Shown: positions 34,063 through 43,005 of the stretch, in pieces
How the letters are laid out: each line of letters begins with the position of its first letter
Position numbering within the stretch: the first letter of the stretch is position 1
Origin: a virus
DNA length: 64,000 nucleotides
Virus record (IMG/VR): IMGVR_UViG_3300028563_000012
Location: 38,535-102,534 of that record
Reading direction: 5' to 3' (one strand)
Notes under the pieces: model-generated
Database searches by the model: none
What the model saw: only the letters and a program-made list of their open reading frames with translations
Told to the model about the DNA's origin: nothing
Position numbers and translations under genes: made by a program

Positions 34063-35732
34063 TACGGCACCTCAGCGATGACTCGGATGACGGTTCGCAC
34101 CTCTCCTGCAATCTCTTTGTCTTCGATGCCAACCACCTTGAACCTTGTGCCTTTTTGCAACAACAGCTCAAGCTCGCCATTGGGGTATTCACGCGTTGCG
34201 TCCAAGTACGCAGCATGGGAACCTTTCGGGACAAGGATTTCCATGACAATGTCGTCTTTCTTTTCAGCGAAATTCAACACAACGGATGGCCTCAAGGCAG
34301 TGGAAGTGAATGCCGGATCTTCAATGACGGCCCCTGGTGTGAAAACGGCTCCGGCCGATGCTGGCAGCCCGCGATACGTGATGGTGTCAGATGGGAGCTT
34401 TGCCGTGTCCAGAGCAGCAGACAGCTTGTCGATCCTCTTCAACGCCAACGACCGTTCATCAGCCAATAGCGGACGACTCTCAACCTTGTCCAGGTTGTCA
34501 CGCAGGATGCCGTTCATGGTCCTGTGGGCATTGTTTTGGTACCTCCTGATCACCAATTCCTGGTCATCGGTCAACTTCGACGCCCAATGTTCAAATTCAG
34601 CCATGCCCCACACCTCGGCTTCCTTGTCCGACTTGTCCGCATAGGACGTCGCCCCGTCCCAATCAGCCTCCGGCATGTCGGTGGGCTCCGGGGCCAGAGC
34701 GTCAGGCGCTAGCTCAGGCATCGACTCCTCGTTGATGTCGACGCCGCAGCGGCACACGCCATGGTATGGCGGATAGCCGAATCCAGCCAACATCAGGTTG
34801 GCGGCACCCTTGATATCCGCAACGCTGTTGGCCCAAGGGTGGATCTCGCGCACGCGCTCGGGATCCGCTGCATTGGTTTCCTTGTCGAGGCGGTTCTGCG
34901 CTTCCTCAACCTTGAAGGTCTTGCCATTCAGGTCGTGGCAAATCGGACATGTCTTCTCATCATCCGGGTTGACCACCACGTACTCAGTGATGCCCAAGCC
35001 ATGCATCTCACGGACCATGCCTTGGGTACGGGCATTGGTGACCGTGTTGGCCGACAACATGCGGAAGTAATCAGGGGTGGTGCCTTTCCACCCGCTCGGC
35101 AGTTCCAAGCCAGGGCCGCGGTCCAAGGGCCCGGATTTCAGCCCAAACTCACGTGCTAACTCATCTTTGAGGTGGCCTCCGGCTTCGCTCCTGCCAAGGC
35201 CGCGGCGTAGCATGTACTCATCTGTCAGGCCGGAGATCTGCTTGGATAGGGTGTCGTCGTATTGCTTCCCAATCCAAAACACCTGATGCCTGGACAGGGC
35301 GTCGATGGCCTTCTCATCCTCGGTCGAAAAAGCTGCTCGCAACTCGGGCCCGTCACCTGCTGCTTTGCGTACGTGACCGCGCTTGCGATACAACGCATGG
35401 GCCCGTTCACGCATGGCTTGTTTGGCTGTGCGATAGGCATCGTCAACGATGGTGTTGACGATGGCCGTGGTGTTCTTGCGCCACGGTTTGAAGTGCCCGT
35501 GGATGCGCTTGGCTAGGGCTTCAGCCTCACCGGCCGTCAGCGGGGTGTCGCCCTCGATGCCCTCCAACTCCTGCAGAGCAGCAGCGGCCATTGGCAAGAA
35601 GACGGTGTTGAGCGATTTCCCCATGCGTCGCTCGATGATGCGGAATAGCTGATCGTTGGATGCGCTAACAGCCTTGGCAAGGATGACGTCCAGCGTCAGC
35701 AAGCGCTTGACTATCTGCGCTGTTTCACACAT
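34062..35732 (-). CDS. MuF/gp7-like head protein fused to an ADP-ribosyltransferase
   Basis: The first 350 of 556 residues are a phage Mu gpF/SPP1 gp7-type head morphogenesis protein. It has a helical N-terminus and the metal-binding MuF core TVTNARTQGMVREM, CPICHDLNGKTF (C262, C265), HPW near 298 and YHGVCRCG (H324, C327, C329). The last 150 residues form an arginine-type ADP-ribosyltransferase domain: ITYRGLP (R454), DPAFTSTAL (about S477) and the ExE site NGELELLL (E520, E522). The full R-S-E triad suggests activity. MuF proteins travel in the capsid and can enter the host. TAATG overlaps couple it to the portal before it and the small gene after it. Confidence 0.88.
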   Translation of the reverse strand: MCETAQIVKRLLTLDVILAKAVSASNDQLFRIIERRMGKSLNTVFLPMAAAALQELEGIEGDTPLTAGEAEALAKRIHGHFKPWRKNTTAIVNTIVDDAYRTAKQAMRERAHALYRKRGHVRKAAGDGPELRAAFSTEDEKAIDALSRHQVFWIGKQYDDTLSKQISGLTDEYMLRRGLGRSEAGGHLKDELAREFGLKSGPLDRGPGLELPSGWKGTTPDYFRMLSANTVTNARTQGMVREMHGLGITEYVVVNPDDEKTCPICHDLNGKTFKVEEAQNRLDKETNAADPERVREIHPWANSVADIKGAANLMLAGFGYPPYHGVCRCGVDINEESMPELAPDALAPEPTDMPEADWDGATSYADKSDKEAEVWGMAEFEHWASKLTDDQELVIRRYQNNAHRTMNGILRDNLDKVESRPLLADERSLALKRIDKLSAALDTAKLPSDTITYRGLPASAGAVFTPGAVIEDPAFTSTALRPSVVLNFAEKKDDIVMEILVPKGSHAAYLDATREYPNGELELLLQKGTRFKVVGIEDKEIAGEVRTVIRVIAEVP

Positions 35733-37483
35733 TAGCTGGCTTGCTTTGCGAGACTCAGCTGGGCTTTCAGCAGCTCGACTTCCAGGTCAGAACGTGCCCC
35801 AAGCAAATCTGAGAGCAGCATGCTCTTGATCACGGCTTGGCCTTCAGTGAGAATGCCCTTCACGGCAGGTTGCGCCTCGATGGGAGCAGTGTTTTTCACT
35901 GCCTCTGCCAACTGCAAGCTGAACGGGATGTCCGGGTTTATGGATTTGTCCAAAGCAGGCAGACGCTCGATGCCGAGGATGTCGCTGATTACCATGCGAG
36001 CGATGCGCGGTGTCATGCCGCCCGTCCGTTCCGCTGTTGCCAATACCTGAATCAGGTCTTGGTCATCAGTCAGCGGCGGATTGTTGGACTTGAAGCTGTG
36101 ATACAACACGCCAAGGTCTGGAAGGATCCAGTGATTCATGAAGTAGTCAAACTCATCCCGCAGCGGCCGGAAAATCTGCTCATCCGCCAACTTGCGCGAG
36201 GCATCTGCTGTTGCGCGTGTGTAGTCTGTGCTCCGACCGGTCAGGATGGGCGGCATGCGCCAAACTTCACGCACACGATCACCATTCGTCTTGCCATACT
36301 CGCTGAAAAGCTGATCGCGAGCTTGCTGGTTGGTCATTGGCTGGATGTTGATTTTGGCCGCACCTCTGCCCTCTTCACCTGCGTCTGTGGTGTTCGTGTC
36401 GGCTTCCAAGAGCAAGAAGCGGCTGTAGTTGGAGCTGCCTTGGATTTGCTTCTCCACAAACTCTTGTATGCGGGTGATCGTTCCCTCGGTCAACGATCCG
36501 TTGGACACGGAGATGATCATTGACGGGATGTTGTTGTTTTTCAGCGTGACGTAGTTGATTTCATCAGCAGCCCGGTCACCGTAGATGGACACGAGATTGC
36601 CAATGTAGCGCGGCATGCCATACGGCGTGCGCGGGCTGTACAGGCGCCAGTGGATGACCTCATTGGCGTAACGTTCCTTGGGAATTTCACTTTCCTTGCC
36701 TGCCTCAAGGATCTTGCCAGTCGTGCAGTCCATGGTCCGCGGATCGCCGTACTCCTTGAACCAGCGCACCCCTGGCGCGCCGCTGACGGTCAAGGCACGC
36801 ATGACACCGAACAAGCGCCGCTGAACAAACTTGCGAAAGCGCTTCTTGCGTGTCATGTCGACAAGCTTGACACTTCCGTCAGGTTCCATCTGCGGAACCT
36901 TACGGGTGAATGGGTAGAATTCCTTGGATTGTATCCCCAGCGCCATCTGGTAAGACGGGATGTGATTCAGCTGGACAATTCGCCCATCCACCGGGCTGCG
37001 AATGACTTCCCAAAATGCTTCACCCGTGGTCTCGATGTCTTGGCGGGTGCGCTTGCGCAACTCGGTGAAGCTGTAATCAGTGCAACAAGTGTTGAGGAAG
37101 TTCAGGAGCTTGGCCCGCTCTTTTGCAACTTCAGACTTCACGCCCGGCGGGCAAGATGGATCATCAACATTGACACGAGCATCCAAGCGTTGTCCGAACC
37201 CATCAACATTGACCACCATGGCCTCGATGACAGGCCCGAGTGCGGAGCTGTTTTCAGGCAGCATGGCCAGTGCCATCTTCTCAAATGGCGCTTCAATTGC
37301 CAAGCCATCCGTGACCAGCTGCGCAAAAGGATCGTCTTGTGGCAATTCCTTGGTGTGCGGGATCTCATCATCTTCGTTCCTGTCACCACCAGTGATGCCC
37401 TTCCGTTCCTCTTTGGGCCCAAAGATGATGGCTTTAACTATGGCCTTGGATGAAACGCCTGGTTGCTGTAATGTGGTTGCCAT
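35732..37483 (-). CDS. Portal protein (PBSX/XkdE-like)
   Basis: The 583-residue product fits the portal family that forms the dodecameric DNA gate and anchors the packaging motor. Supporting segments are TRQDIETTGEAFWEVIRSPVDG, LNHIPSYQM, EVIHWRLYSPRTPYGMPRYIGN, NYVTLKNNNIPSMIISVSNG (a portal wing/crown region) and REVWRMPPILTGRSTDYTRATA. It lies directly after the large terminase and before the MuF-like gene, the universal order. AGGGG precedes the ATG. Confidence 0.88.
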   Translation of the reverse strand: MATTLQQPGVSSKAIVKAIIFGPKEERKGITGGDRNEDDEIPHTKELPQDDPFAQLVTDGLAIEAPFEKMALAMLPENSSALGPVIEAMVVNVDGFGQRLDARVNVDDPSCPPGVKSEVAKERAKLLNFLNTCCTDYSFTELRKRTRQDIETTGEAFWEVIRSPVDGRIVQLNHIPSYQMALGIQSKEFYPFTRKVPQMEPDGSVKLVDMTRKKRFRKFVQRRLFGVMRALTVSGAPGVRWFKEYGDPRTMDCTTGKILEAGKESEIPKERYANEVIHWRLYSPRTPYGMPRYIGNLVSIYGDRAADEINYVTLKNNNIPSMIISVSNGSLTEGTITRIQEFVEKQIQGSSNYSRFLLLEADTNTTDAGEEGRGAAKINIQPMTNQQARDQLFSEYGKTNGDRVREVWRMPPILTGRSTDYTRATADASRKLADEQIFRPLRDEFDYFMNHWILPDLGVLYHSFKSNNPPLTDDQDLIQVLATAERTGGMTPRIARMVISDILGIERLPALDKSINPDIPFSLQLAEAVKNTAPIEAQPAVKGILTEGQAVIKSMLLSDLLGARSDLEVELLKAQLSLAKQAS

Positions 37484-37505
37484 TGTTGCCCCTATCGTAA
37501 CTGTT

Positions 37506-38981
37506 TCACATCAGACCAGGCTCTGATCGCCGCTTTTTCTTGGCACGGCGCTTTGACGTCTTGATGGCCAAATTCAAAGCGTCAAACAAGTCATCATAGC
37601 GGTGGTGCGGGAATAGCACAAGGTGTTCGATGAGATGTGACATGTTGCGCCTGAAAAACACCTTCTGATTCTCAAACAATGGTGACAAGTTCTTGGCTTC
37701 CGTCACCTTGTCCTTCAGGGTGATGATGGCGACGGCGTTGATGTGCGGGAAGTCCTTTTTGACGTTGTAGAATTGCGCTTTTTGGTAGGCGTTGGACTCG
37801 ATTCCAACTCTGATGCACTCGTTGTCATCGTAGAAATCTGCCACTGCTGCTGTCTGTTTCGGGTATGACAGCTGCTTCTCATAATACGCCAAGACGTAGA
37901 TGTTGCCGAGCTTGTCGATCCCGACGGCCACCATGGCAAACATGTCGGCCTCATCCTCTTCAGAAATCATCAAGTCAACCCCGGCATAATGCGCGATGCT
38001 GCCCCACGGGATGTCCTTGTCATCGATGACTTGGCAGTCGTCAATGCTGAAGATGCTGCCCTTCATGACATCCGTATTCAGCATGTACTGAGAGTTGAAG
38101 CGGATGATGCCGCCGCGGCGGAGGGTTGCGACCTTGTCCTGTGTGAATCCCAAGCTATTCGGACGCACTTCACCATTGGGAAGAAGGATCGGGATGATCA
38201 GCGTCTGTGGGCCCTCAAGCTCACCGCCGGTGTCGTCGTCTTGGCGCTTGGAAAGGTGCCCGTGCAAATCCATGTGGTGAAAGCGCGTGCCCTTGATGTT
38301 CAGCGAGCCGATGAACGGATCCGATGGGATGGGTTGCTTCAACGTCGGAAGCAACATCTTGTAGAACCAGTTCAGCATTTTCTCACGCTGGTAAAGCGTG
38401 CGGCTGTTTTCCTCGTCCACCAAGTCGTCAGCATCGATGATGTCATAGTGCTTCGACGCAACTGCGCCTTCGATGCCGATGGTGTTGATTGACGGTTCTT
38501 TCGATGGCTGGGTGCGGCCGGCAACCTCAATTTCGGTATCAGACCACAACGACTTCCCAACGTAGTTGCCAAACAACCGGTGCAACATCTCGTTGGTCTC
38601 GAATTGCTGCTTGATTTCCTTCAACATGTCAGCAGCGTTGTTGCCTGTCTTTGATGCGATCAGGATCGACCGATTTGGGTTCAACAGCAGCTGAAAGATG
38701 TCCCACGACACTGTGGCTATTGTGGTTTTTCCAGACCCGCGCCAAACCAACGTCTGGCACCAGTTGCCTCGCCAACGATACTGGTGGTTCAGCATCTCCA
38801 AGTGGTGCGGATCAACCCGATACCCCAACACCACTTCGGCAAGAATGTCCACCCTGTGGCCGATCAAGATCAGCCGGCGGATCCACTCATGGTACAAGCT
38901 TTTGTGCTTGTCATACAACTCCAGCAACTCGCGTCGGTCCAAGCTCTGGAGTTGCTTGACGCTAATTCGTTCGTGGGACAT
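37506..38981 (-). CDS. Terminase large subunit
   Basis: The 491-residue packaging ATPase/nuclease has Walker A WRGSGKTT near residues 80-87, a motif II YDIIDADDLVDE (Asp-Asp rather than the usual Asp-Glu, with E a few residues on), a coupling region LNIKGTRFH and an RNase H-like nuclease centre: HYAGVDLMISEEDEAD and, near the C-terminus, RYDDLFDALNLAI. The basic C-terminal KTSKRRAKKKRRSEP may contact DNA or portal. It lies between a glycosyltransferase and the portal, which is unusual, as the small terminase is some 3 kb away. Confidence 0.92.
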   Translation of the reverse strand: MSHERISVKQLQSLDRRELLELYDKHKSLYHEWIRRLILIGHRVDILAEVVLGYRVDPHHLEMLNHQYRWRGNWCQTLVWRGSGKTTIATVSWDIFQLLLNPNRSILIASKTGNNAADMLKEIKQQFETNEMLHRLFGNYVGKSLWSDTEIEVAGRTQPSKEPSINTIGIEGAVASKHYDIIDADDLVDEENSRTLYQREKMLNWFYKMLLPTLKQPIPSDPFIGSLNIKGTRFHHMDLHGHLSKRQDDDTGGELEGPQTLIIPILLPNGEVRPNSLGFTQDKVATLRRGGIIRFNSQYMLNTDVMKGSIFSIDDCQVIDDKDIPWGSIAHYAGVDLMISEEDEADMFAMVAVGIDKLGNIYVLAYYEKQLSYPKQTAAVADFYDDNECIRVGIESNAYQKAQFYNVKKDFPHINAVAIITLKDKVTEAKNLSPLFENQKVFFRRNMSHLIEHLVLFPHHRYDDLFDALNLAIKTSKRRAKKKRRSEPGLM

Positions 38982-38992
38982 CCTTACGTGTA

Positions 38993-39307
38993 CTATTTGC
39001 GCAAGTACAGATAGCCCAAGATCAACAGCGTGGAAACCAAGATAGCGATCGGAGTTGCCAGCACCTCAACCCAAGACTTGATGCGCAACTCTGACTTGGT
39101 CTTATCGATACGCGTCTTCAAAGCGTTGAGCCGCTTCTCGCAATTCTCGGCCAAAATGAACAATGGGCCGCCCGGAAGTGAACATTCCAATTTGTGCCCT
39201 CTGATGAGCGAATGCATCGAAGCCTTGAATTCTTCGTCTGTGATTCGGGTCATCTTTGGCGTCTCGCGCCTTTCAAACTCATCAGGCGGGACATTTGGCT
39301 CAGGCAT
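38993..39307 (-). CDS. Small membrane-anchored coiled-coil protein
   Basis: A 104-residue protein with a helical middle (ENCEKRLNALKTRIDKTKSEL) and one C-terminal transmembrane helix (VLATPIAILVSTLLILGYLYL). The charged end LRK favours a cytoplasm-facing main body. The start at 39307 has no clear Shine-Dalgarno; an ATG 18 codons later is possible. It sits between glycosyltransferase and terminase. Holin-like or superinfection-type functions are conceivable, but nothing proves them. Confidence 0.58.
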   Translation of the reverse strand: MPEPNVPPDEFERRETPKMTRITDEEFKASMHSLIRGHKLECSLPGGPLFILAENCEKRLNALKTRIDKTKSELRIKSWVEVLATPIAILVSTLLILGYLYLRK

Positions 39308-39316
39308 GTTTCACAA

Positions 39317-40360
39317 CTACGGCAGATCTTCACATCGACTTCTGAAATACTCTTGGAGCAAGTGGCGCATCCTTGGCTTGTCTGGCGTGATCTGCAACAC
39401 ACCGCGGCCGTCAGGATAGACGTCCACATAGGGGTTGAATTTCTCTTCACTCAGAATGGCATCGCGGCTTCCGTAGCCACGCTTGTTCATCGGCCCATGG
39501 TAGTGGTGGATGGCCAGTTGGTCAACGTAGAAGATGTTGCCGTTGCACTTGGCCGCACGCTTCTGCCACTGCACGATGTAGTCGCAATAAGTTGGAGAGA
39601 ACCCACAGAATGTGTCGTGCTTCATCCCACGGAACGCGCCAACCATGCCAAATGCCATGTAGGAGTCGCCAGATCCAAGGATGCACCGATCCATCAACCC
39701 ACCGACGCTGTCCAATGCGCTCTTGCGGAAAGCCCAAGCGCCACCAGGTGCGCCAGGAAACATGTCTTTGATGCTGGGCTTCATGCCTCCGTACGGCCGA
39801 GCAGACAAACGACTTTCCCAATCAGCCGGGACTTTGAACCCTGCCTTGGCATAGGTCAATGCGAATCCAGGTAGTAATTGAACCGGCTGGTGGCCTTCAC
39901 CAGGGACGGTGGGGCCTGATATGTGTTGCACGTTGGAAAACAACTGCACCCAATCGTAGTGCTGGAGCAGATGAACGGCCTCCAAGGCCCAATCACGCCG
40001 GGTGAACAAGAAGTCAGCATCACAATAAGCCCCATACTTCCATCCGGGTGGAAAGTGCTGGATGGCCAGGTTGAGCGCGTTCTCCTTCAACCACAATTCA
40101 TGTCCGGTTCTGAGTCGGATGTGGTCAGGGTTGTTTTCATCGGCCACTTCGAACGGCCGATCCCCAAAGGCTATTTCGATGAAATGGATTCTCACGTTGG
40201 CGTTGGTCGCCATCGTTGCCAAGAAATCAAAAGCCAGCCTGCGGCGTGATTCCCAACGTCGCGGGTTGGTGTACGCCACAGCAACGTGAAGCGTCTGATC
40301 CTCGGCCCAAGGTCGCAACTTCTCATGAAGCAGCGGATGTTGTGTTTTTTGCATCTCCAT
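39317..40360 (-). CDS. GT-A type glycosyltransferase
   Basis: A 347-residue enzyme-like protein with a nucleotide-sugar transferase fold: HVAVAYTNPRRWESRRRLAF at the start, WKYGAYCDADFLFTRRDW with the metal-binding DAD motif, PGFALTYAKAGF, a GAPGGAWAFRKSALDSVGGL acceptor-side motif and GSGDSYMAFGMVG (GDxxMA, base-like). Such enzymes transfer sugars to DNA, capsid or surface glycans. I use the ATG at 40358-40360 because AGGAG lies upstream, though a GTG at 40400-40402 is possible. A GCATAAGA motif lies 47 nt upstream. The target is unknown. Confidence 0.8.
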   Translation of the reverse strand: MEMQKTQHPLLHEKLRPWAEDQTLHVAVAYTNPRRWESRRRLAFDFLATMATNANVRIHFIEIAFGDRPFEVADENNPDHIRLRTGHELWLKENALNLAIQHFPPGWKYGAYCDADFLFTRRDWALEAVHLLQHYDWVQLFSNVQHISGPTVPGEGHQPVQLLPGFALTYAKAGFKVPADWESRLSARPYGGMKPSIKDMFPGAPGGAWAFRKSALDSVGGLMDRCILGSGDSYMAFGMVGAFRGMKHDTFCGFSPTYCDYIVQWQKRAAKCNGNIFYVDQLAIHHYHGPMNKRGYGSRDAILSEEKFNPYVDVYPDGRGVLQITPDKPRMRHLLQEYFRSRCEDLP

Positions 40361-40406
40361 CGACGTCTGAACTCCTGTTTGAGAGATATTTGTCGATGTC
40401 ACAACA

Positions 40407-40414
40407 TCTTATGC
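40407..40414 (-). promoter_or_regulatory. GCATAAGA motif upstream of the glycosyltransferase
   Basis: The minus strand reads GCATAAGA here. The same octamer occurs in all three 210-bp cassettes, about 12-16 nt before start codons. It could be a -10-like element for a phage-specific promoter; no -35 partner is evident. Confidence 0.3.
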
Positions 40415-40425
40415 TGCCCAACCGC

Positions 40426-41223
40426 TCAGTCGAACAACCTCATTTCGAACGTGAAATCACAAGCGCCCGCTGCCAAGACTTCCAAACACGGCTCAACCGG
40501 ATTGGTGAGAATGTTGCCATCCGGATCTCTGATAGGGTTGCCGTCAATGTCCAACTTTGGAGTCGTCACCACGCTTCCGTTGACAGACGTTCCATCCGGG
40601 CAACGGTTGTGGCCATCATGGACAACGGTGACTTGGAGCCTGGTATTGCCTGCCAGGCCGTCATCATACCATGGCGAGCCCCAATCACACCCAACAGGCT
40701 TCAAAGCTGCCAGATATTGCCCCAAACGCGCAGTGAGAATGCCCTCATAAGCAATCATGGCGCTGAGAGCCAGCTGCTGGGTGCCTGAATCACCACCTGT
40801 CATACCAACAGCAACGATCCCGGTGCCAAATGTGGCAATGGTGACATTTTCGAAGTCGCCATGAAGCGACGATGTGTTGGTGAGGGTCAGAACGTCGCCC
40901 GACAATGCCACTTCCAATGCCACATCTGTGTGTTCGGTCAGGTATGTGGCAACAGCACCACCAACAGCAACGGCCGAGTCATCAGCGCCATGGATGTCGA
41001 TGACGATGCCGTCATGGATTGGGGTGTAGGCCTCGGGCGCGACGCTGACGGCACACTCGAATGCTTGTGAATGCCCACGGCCGTCATCCAGAACAAACCC
41101 GTCACCATCGTGCAGACTCGCCTTCACCGCAACAGTCAACGTTCCGGATGCGGCTTGTGGCCCGTTATCTGCTGTGACATGGAAGCGAGCAGCAGTATCA
41201 GATTTGGACACCAATTTGATCAT
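40426..41223 (-). CDS. Structural-type protein of unknown family
   Basis: A 265-residue Ala/Gly/Thr/Val/Asp-rich beta protein (TLTVAVKASLHDGDGFVL, DVALEVALSGDVLTLTNTSS, GIVAVGMTGGDSGTQ). The C-terminal part has a short metal-like loop in DIDGNPIRDPDGN, resembling a calcium-binding repeat (D-x-D-G-N-x-I-x-D-x-D-G-N). This suits an adhesin or capsid-surface protein. It starts the block leading into terminase and ends 66 nt before the glycosyltransferase start. No enzyme motif is visible. Confidence 0.58.
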   Translation of the reverse strand: MIKLVSKSDTAARFHVTADNGPQAASGTLTVAVKASLHDGDGFVLDDGRGHSQAFECAVSVAPEAYTPIHDGIVIDIHGADDSAVAVGGAVATYLTEHTDVALEVALSGDVLTLTNTSSLHGDFENVTIATFGTGIVAVGMTGGDSGTQQLALSAMIAYEGILTARLGQYLAALKPVGCDWGSPWYDDGLAGNTRLQVTVVHDGHNRCPDGTSVNGSVVTTPKLDIDGNPIRDPDGNILTNPVEPCLEVLAAGACDFTFEMRLFD

Positions 41224-41241
41224 GACTTATGCCCTTTCCAA

Positions 41242-41628
41242 TCAGATATTGCGCAACGTCCCTGCAGCGACGTCCACGTCAACTTGAGTCAACGTGGTGC
41301 CGAAATCAGGCGAGCTGAGGCGAACGAAGATCCGTTGCCCAAGCGACGCAAATTTGATCTGCGCAGACGCCGTCAGCGTGAACGTCGCGGCTGGTGATGC
41401 TGGGATGAACGCTGACAAACGGTCGCTCCAAACCAACACGCTGGCTGTCAAAGAGCCTGTGCCTGTTATGGCAATTTGTATCGCCAGGTCATCATAGCCC
41501 TTGGTGTCCATGCCCTGCGAGCTGGTGATGCCCGCGTATGGCGTATCAGCATCGCTGGCGATCGCCGCCACGCGGTGCGGAGTAAAAACGGGTGACAGAC
41601 ATATGCCTTCGTTGACGTTTCTCGACAT
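41242..41628 (-). CDS. Small beta-rich structural-type protein
   Basis: A 128-residue protein with regular beta pattern (LAIQIAITGTGSLTASVLVW, PAATFTLTASAQIKFASLG, RIFVRLSSPDFG). It looks like a sandwich-type head or tail accessory. The gene lies 18 nt upstream of the previous entry's start and 5 nt after the small-terminase-like gene. No family is known to me. Confidence 0.55.
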   Translation of the reverse strand: MSRNVNEGICLSPVFTPHRVAAIASDADTPYAGITSSQGMDTKGYDDLAIQIAITGTGSLTASVLVWSDRLSAFIPASPAATFTLTASAQIKFASLGQRIFVRLSSPDFGTTLTQVDVDVAAGTLRNI

Positions 41629-41633
41629 GGCCT

Positions 41634-42410
41634 TTATCCTAGTGGCGATGACATGGTTGGAGCTACCTTGGAGCGACGGACGGCTTGTCTTGAGGCCTTG
41701 GCAGCCATTGACTTTTGTTTGCCTCCCATGGCAGACGATGGCTTCATATTCTCATTGAACTGCGGGCTGGGAAGCAAACGCGCAACTGCCTCTTGGACGT
41801 TCCCGCCGATGTCGCTCACATCAATCGGCTTCCCGTCCATGGATTGGAAACCGTATCTGGACACGACCTTGGCAAAATTGGTCATTTCCTCTGCGATGTG
41901 GCTGCGCAGGGTGTTGTTGTCCATGGTGGCGACGGCGACACCTTGAAGGATCAGCTTGCGCTCTGGCGCCTTTTCCAAAATGCCCATATCCTGGCCCATC
42001 TTGACAACCCTATCGATGATGTCAGACTTCGCCCGGATGGCCGTGATCATGGCATTTGAGCTGCCGTTGATGACGTTGAGCTTTAGACGATCAATGACGT
42101 TGTCTAAATCATCAACGCAGCGCTCCTGCTTCCACTTGTAGTCCAGATAGGTGTCTTCAGTGGTTTGGGCATAAAGGCTGTCTTTCCCTTGGCGCAACAA
42201 CTCGCGCTTCAAGTCGTTGTAGCGCTGGGTGCTGATCTGGAGATCCTCAGCAATTTGGGCATCGTCGTGCCCGAGCGACAAGCGCAACTTGATGTCTGCC
42301 ATTGCAGAACGGATGTCCGCTGCTGGCTCCTTGCGGAGCTTCGAACCACGCGTCACGCCGCGGATGCCGGCCGGACGCAATTGCTTGTTGGGCTGTGATG
42401 GCTGCAACAT
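41634..42410 (-). CDS. Small terminase-like DNA-binding protein
   Basis: A 258-residue protein with a helix-turn-helix near residues 40-70 (IKLRLSLGHDDAQIAEDLQI then QRYNDLKREL), a helical oligomerisation region (CVDDLDNVIDRLKLNVING, AKSDIIDRVVKMGQDMGILE) and a basic Ser-rich tail (KQKSMAAKASRQAVRRSKV). This organisation (HTH, helical ring-forming centre, basic tail) matches small terminases that recognise the packaging start. It is separated from the large subunit by five genes. Another regulatory role is possible. Confidence 0.6.
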   Translation of the reverse strand: MLQPSQPNKQLRPAGIRGVTRGSKLRKEPAADIRSAMADIKLRLSLGHDDAQIAEDLQISTQRYNDLKRELLRQGKDSLYAQTTEDTYLDYKWKQERCVDDLDNVIDRLKLNVINGSSNAMITAIRAKSDIIDRVVKMGQDMGILEKAPERKLILQGVAVATMDNNTLRSHIAEEMTNFAKVVSRYGFQSMDGKPIDVSDIGGNVQEAVARLLPSPQFNENMKPSSAMGGKQKSMAAKASRQAVRRSKVAPTMSSPLG

Positions 42411-42443
42411 TGCTGTCGATTATACGCTCGACAGCTTTACATC

Positions 42444-42995
42444 TCAACCGAGAGCAGCCAACAACAATGAGTACGGCGCCTTGTCAATTTCGTCGCCAAA
42501 GCACGTCCATCCTGGCCGTTGCTGGCGGGCGAACAATTCAACGTAGGGGCCTGGATAGAGCCTTTGAACAATGCGGTAAAAGCGATCCGGCTTGGCGGAG
42601 TGCTGCTTTGGCTTGGGCGCGAAGAACACGCTGCGCTGCTTCATGTCATTGCGAGTCGGGCTGCCACGTGTGCAAATCAAGCACACTTCATGAGCATTAC
42701 GGACTTGGTGCCCCATGCCCGTGTACAACCGGCCATTGCCTGCCATCTTCACCCACACCATTTCGGACTTCTGATTGAATCCCCAAGCACGGGCGACGTC
42801 CAACGCTTCTTGCTGCATGGCAGCAACACGCCAAAGCAACAAGCGTGAGTTGTCCTCCATGGGCGGGATCATGAAGTTCATGATGTCTTTCAACTTCATG
42901 CACTTGTAGTGCTTCGCTGCCCCGCGGCCGCCGCCGGGCAAGCTGTCGCCAAACAACCACGCAGGGTCGGCAACCAATGTGCGAAACTTCGTCAT
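42444..42995 (-). CDS. MT-A70-like N6-adenine DNA methyltransferase
   Basis: The 183-residue product has the catalytic DPxW motif at the front (LVADPAWLFGD, D10-P-A-W13), which in this class reads DPPW, a middle WGFNQKSEMVWVKMAG strand-helix and a C-terminal SAM-site region (MGHQVRNAHEVCLICTRG, YPGPYVELFAR). These fit the MT-A70/Dam-like class that methylates adenine N6. The replacement of the second Pro by Ala is seen in some members. Likely purpose: protecting phage DNA from host restriction or marking it. Confidence 0.78.
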   Translation of the reverse strand: MTKFRTLVADPAWLFGDSLPGGGRGAAKHYKCMKLKDIMNFMIPPMEDNSRLLLWRVAAMQQEALDVARAWGFNQKSEMVWVKMAGNGRLYTGMGHQVRNAHEVCLICTRGSPTRNDMKQRSVFFAPKPKQHSAKPDRFYRIVQRLYPGPYVELFARQQRPGWTCFGDEIDKAPYSLLLAALG

Positions 42996-43005
42996 GGTAC
43001 CTCTT

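Noticed and set aside
33398-34081. Long plus-strand reading frame opposite the protease and MuF genes
   Set aside because: It is the antisense of strongly supported genes and has no ribosome site or recognisable domain.
37506-38981. Loss of activity in the large terminase because motif II reads Asp-Asp
   Set aside because: All other motifs are intact and Asp/Glu shifts occur in motif II of working packaging ATPases; an acidic residue is retained.
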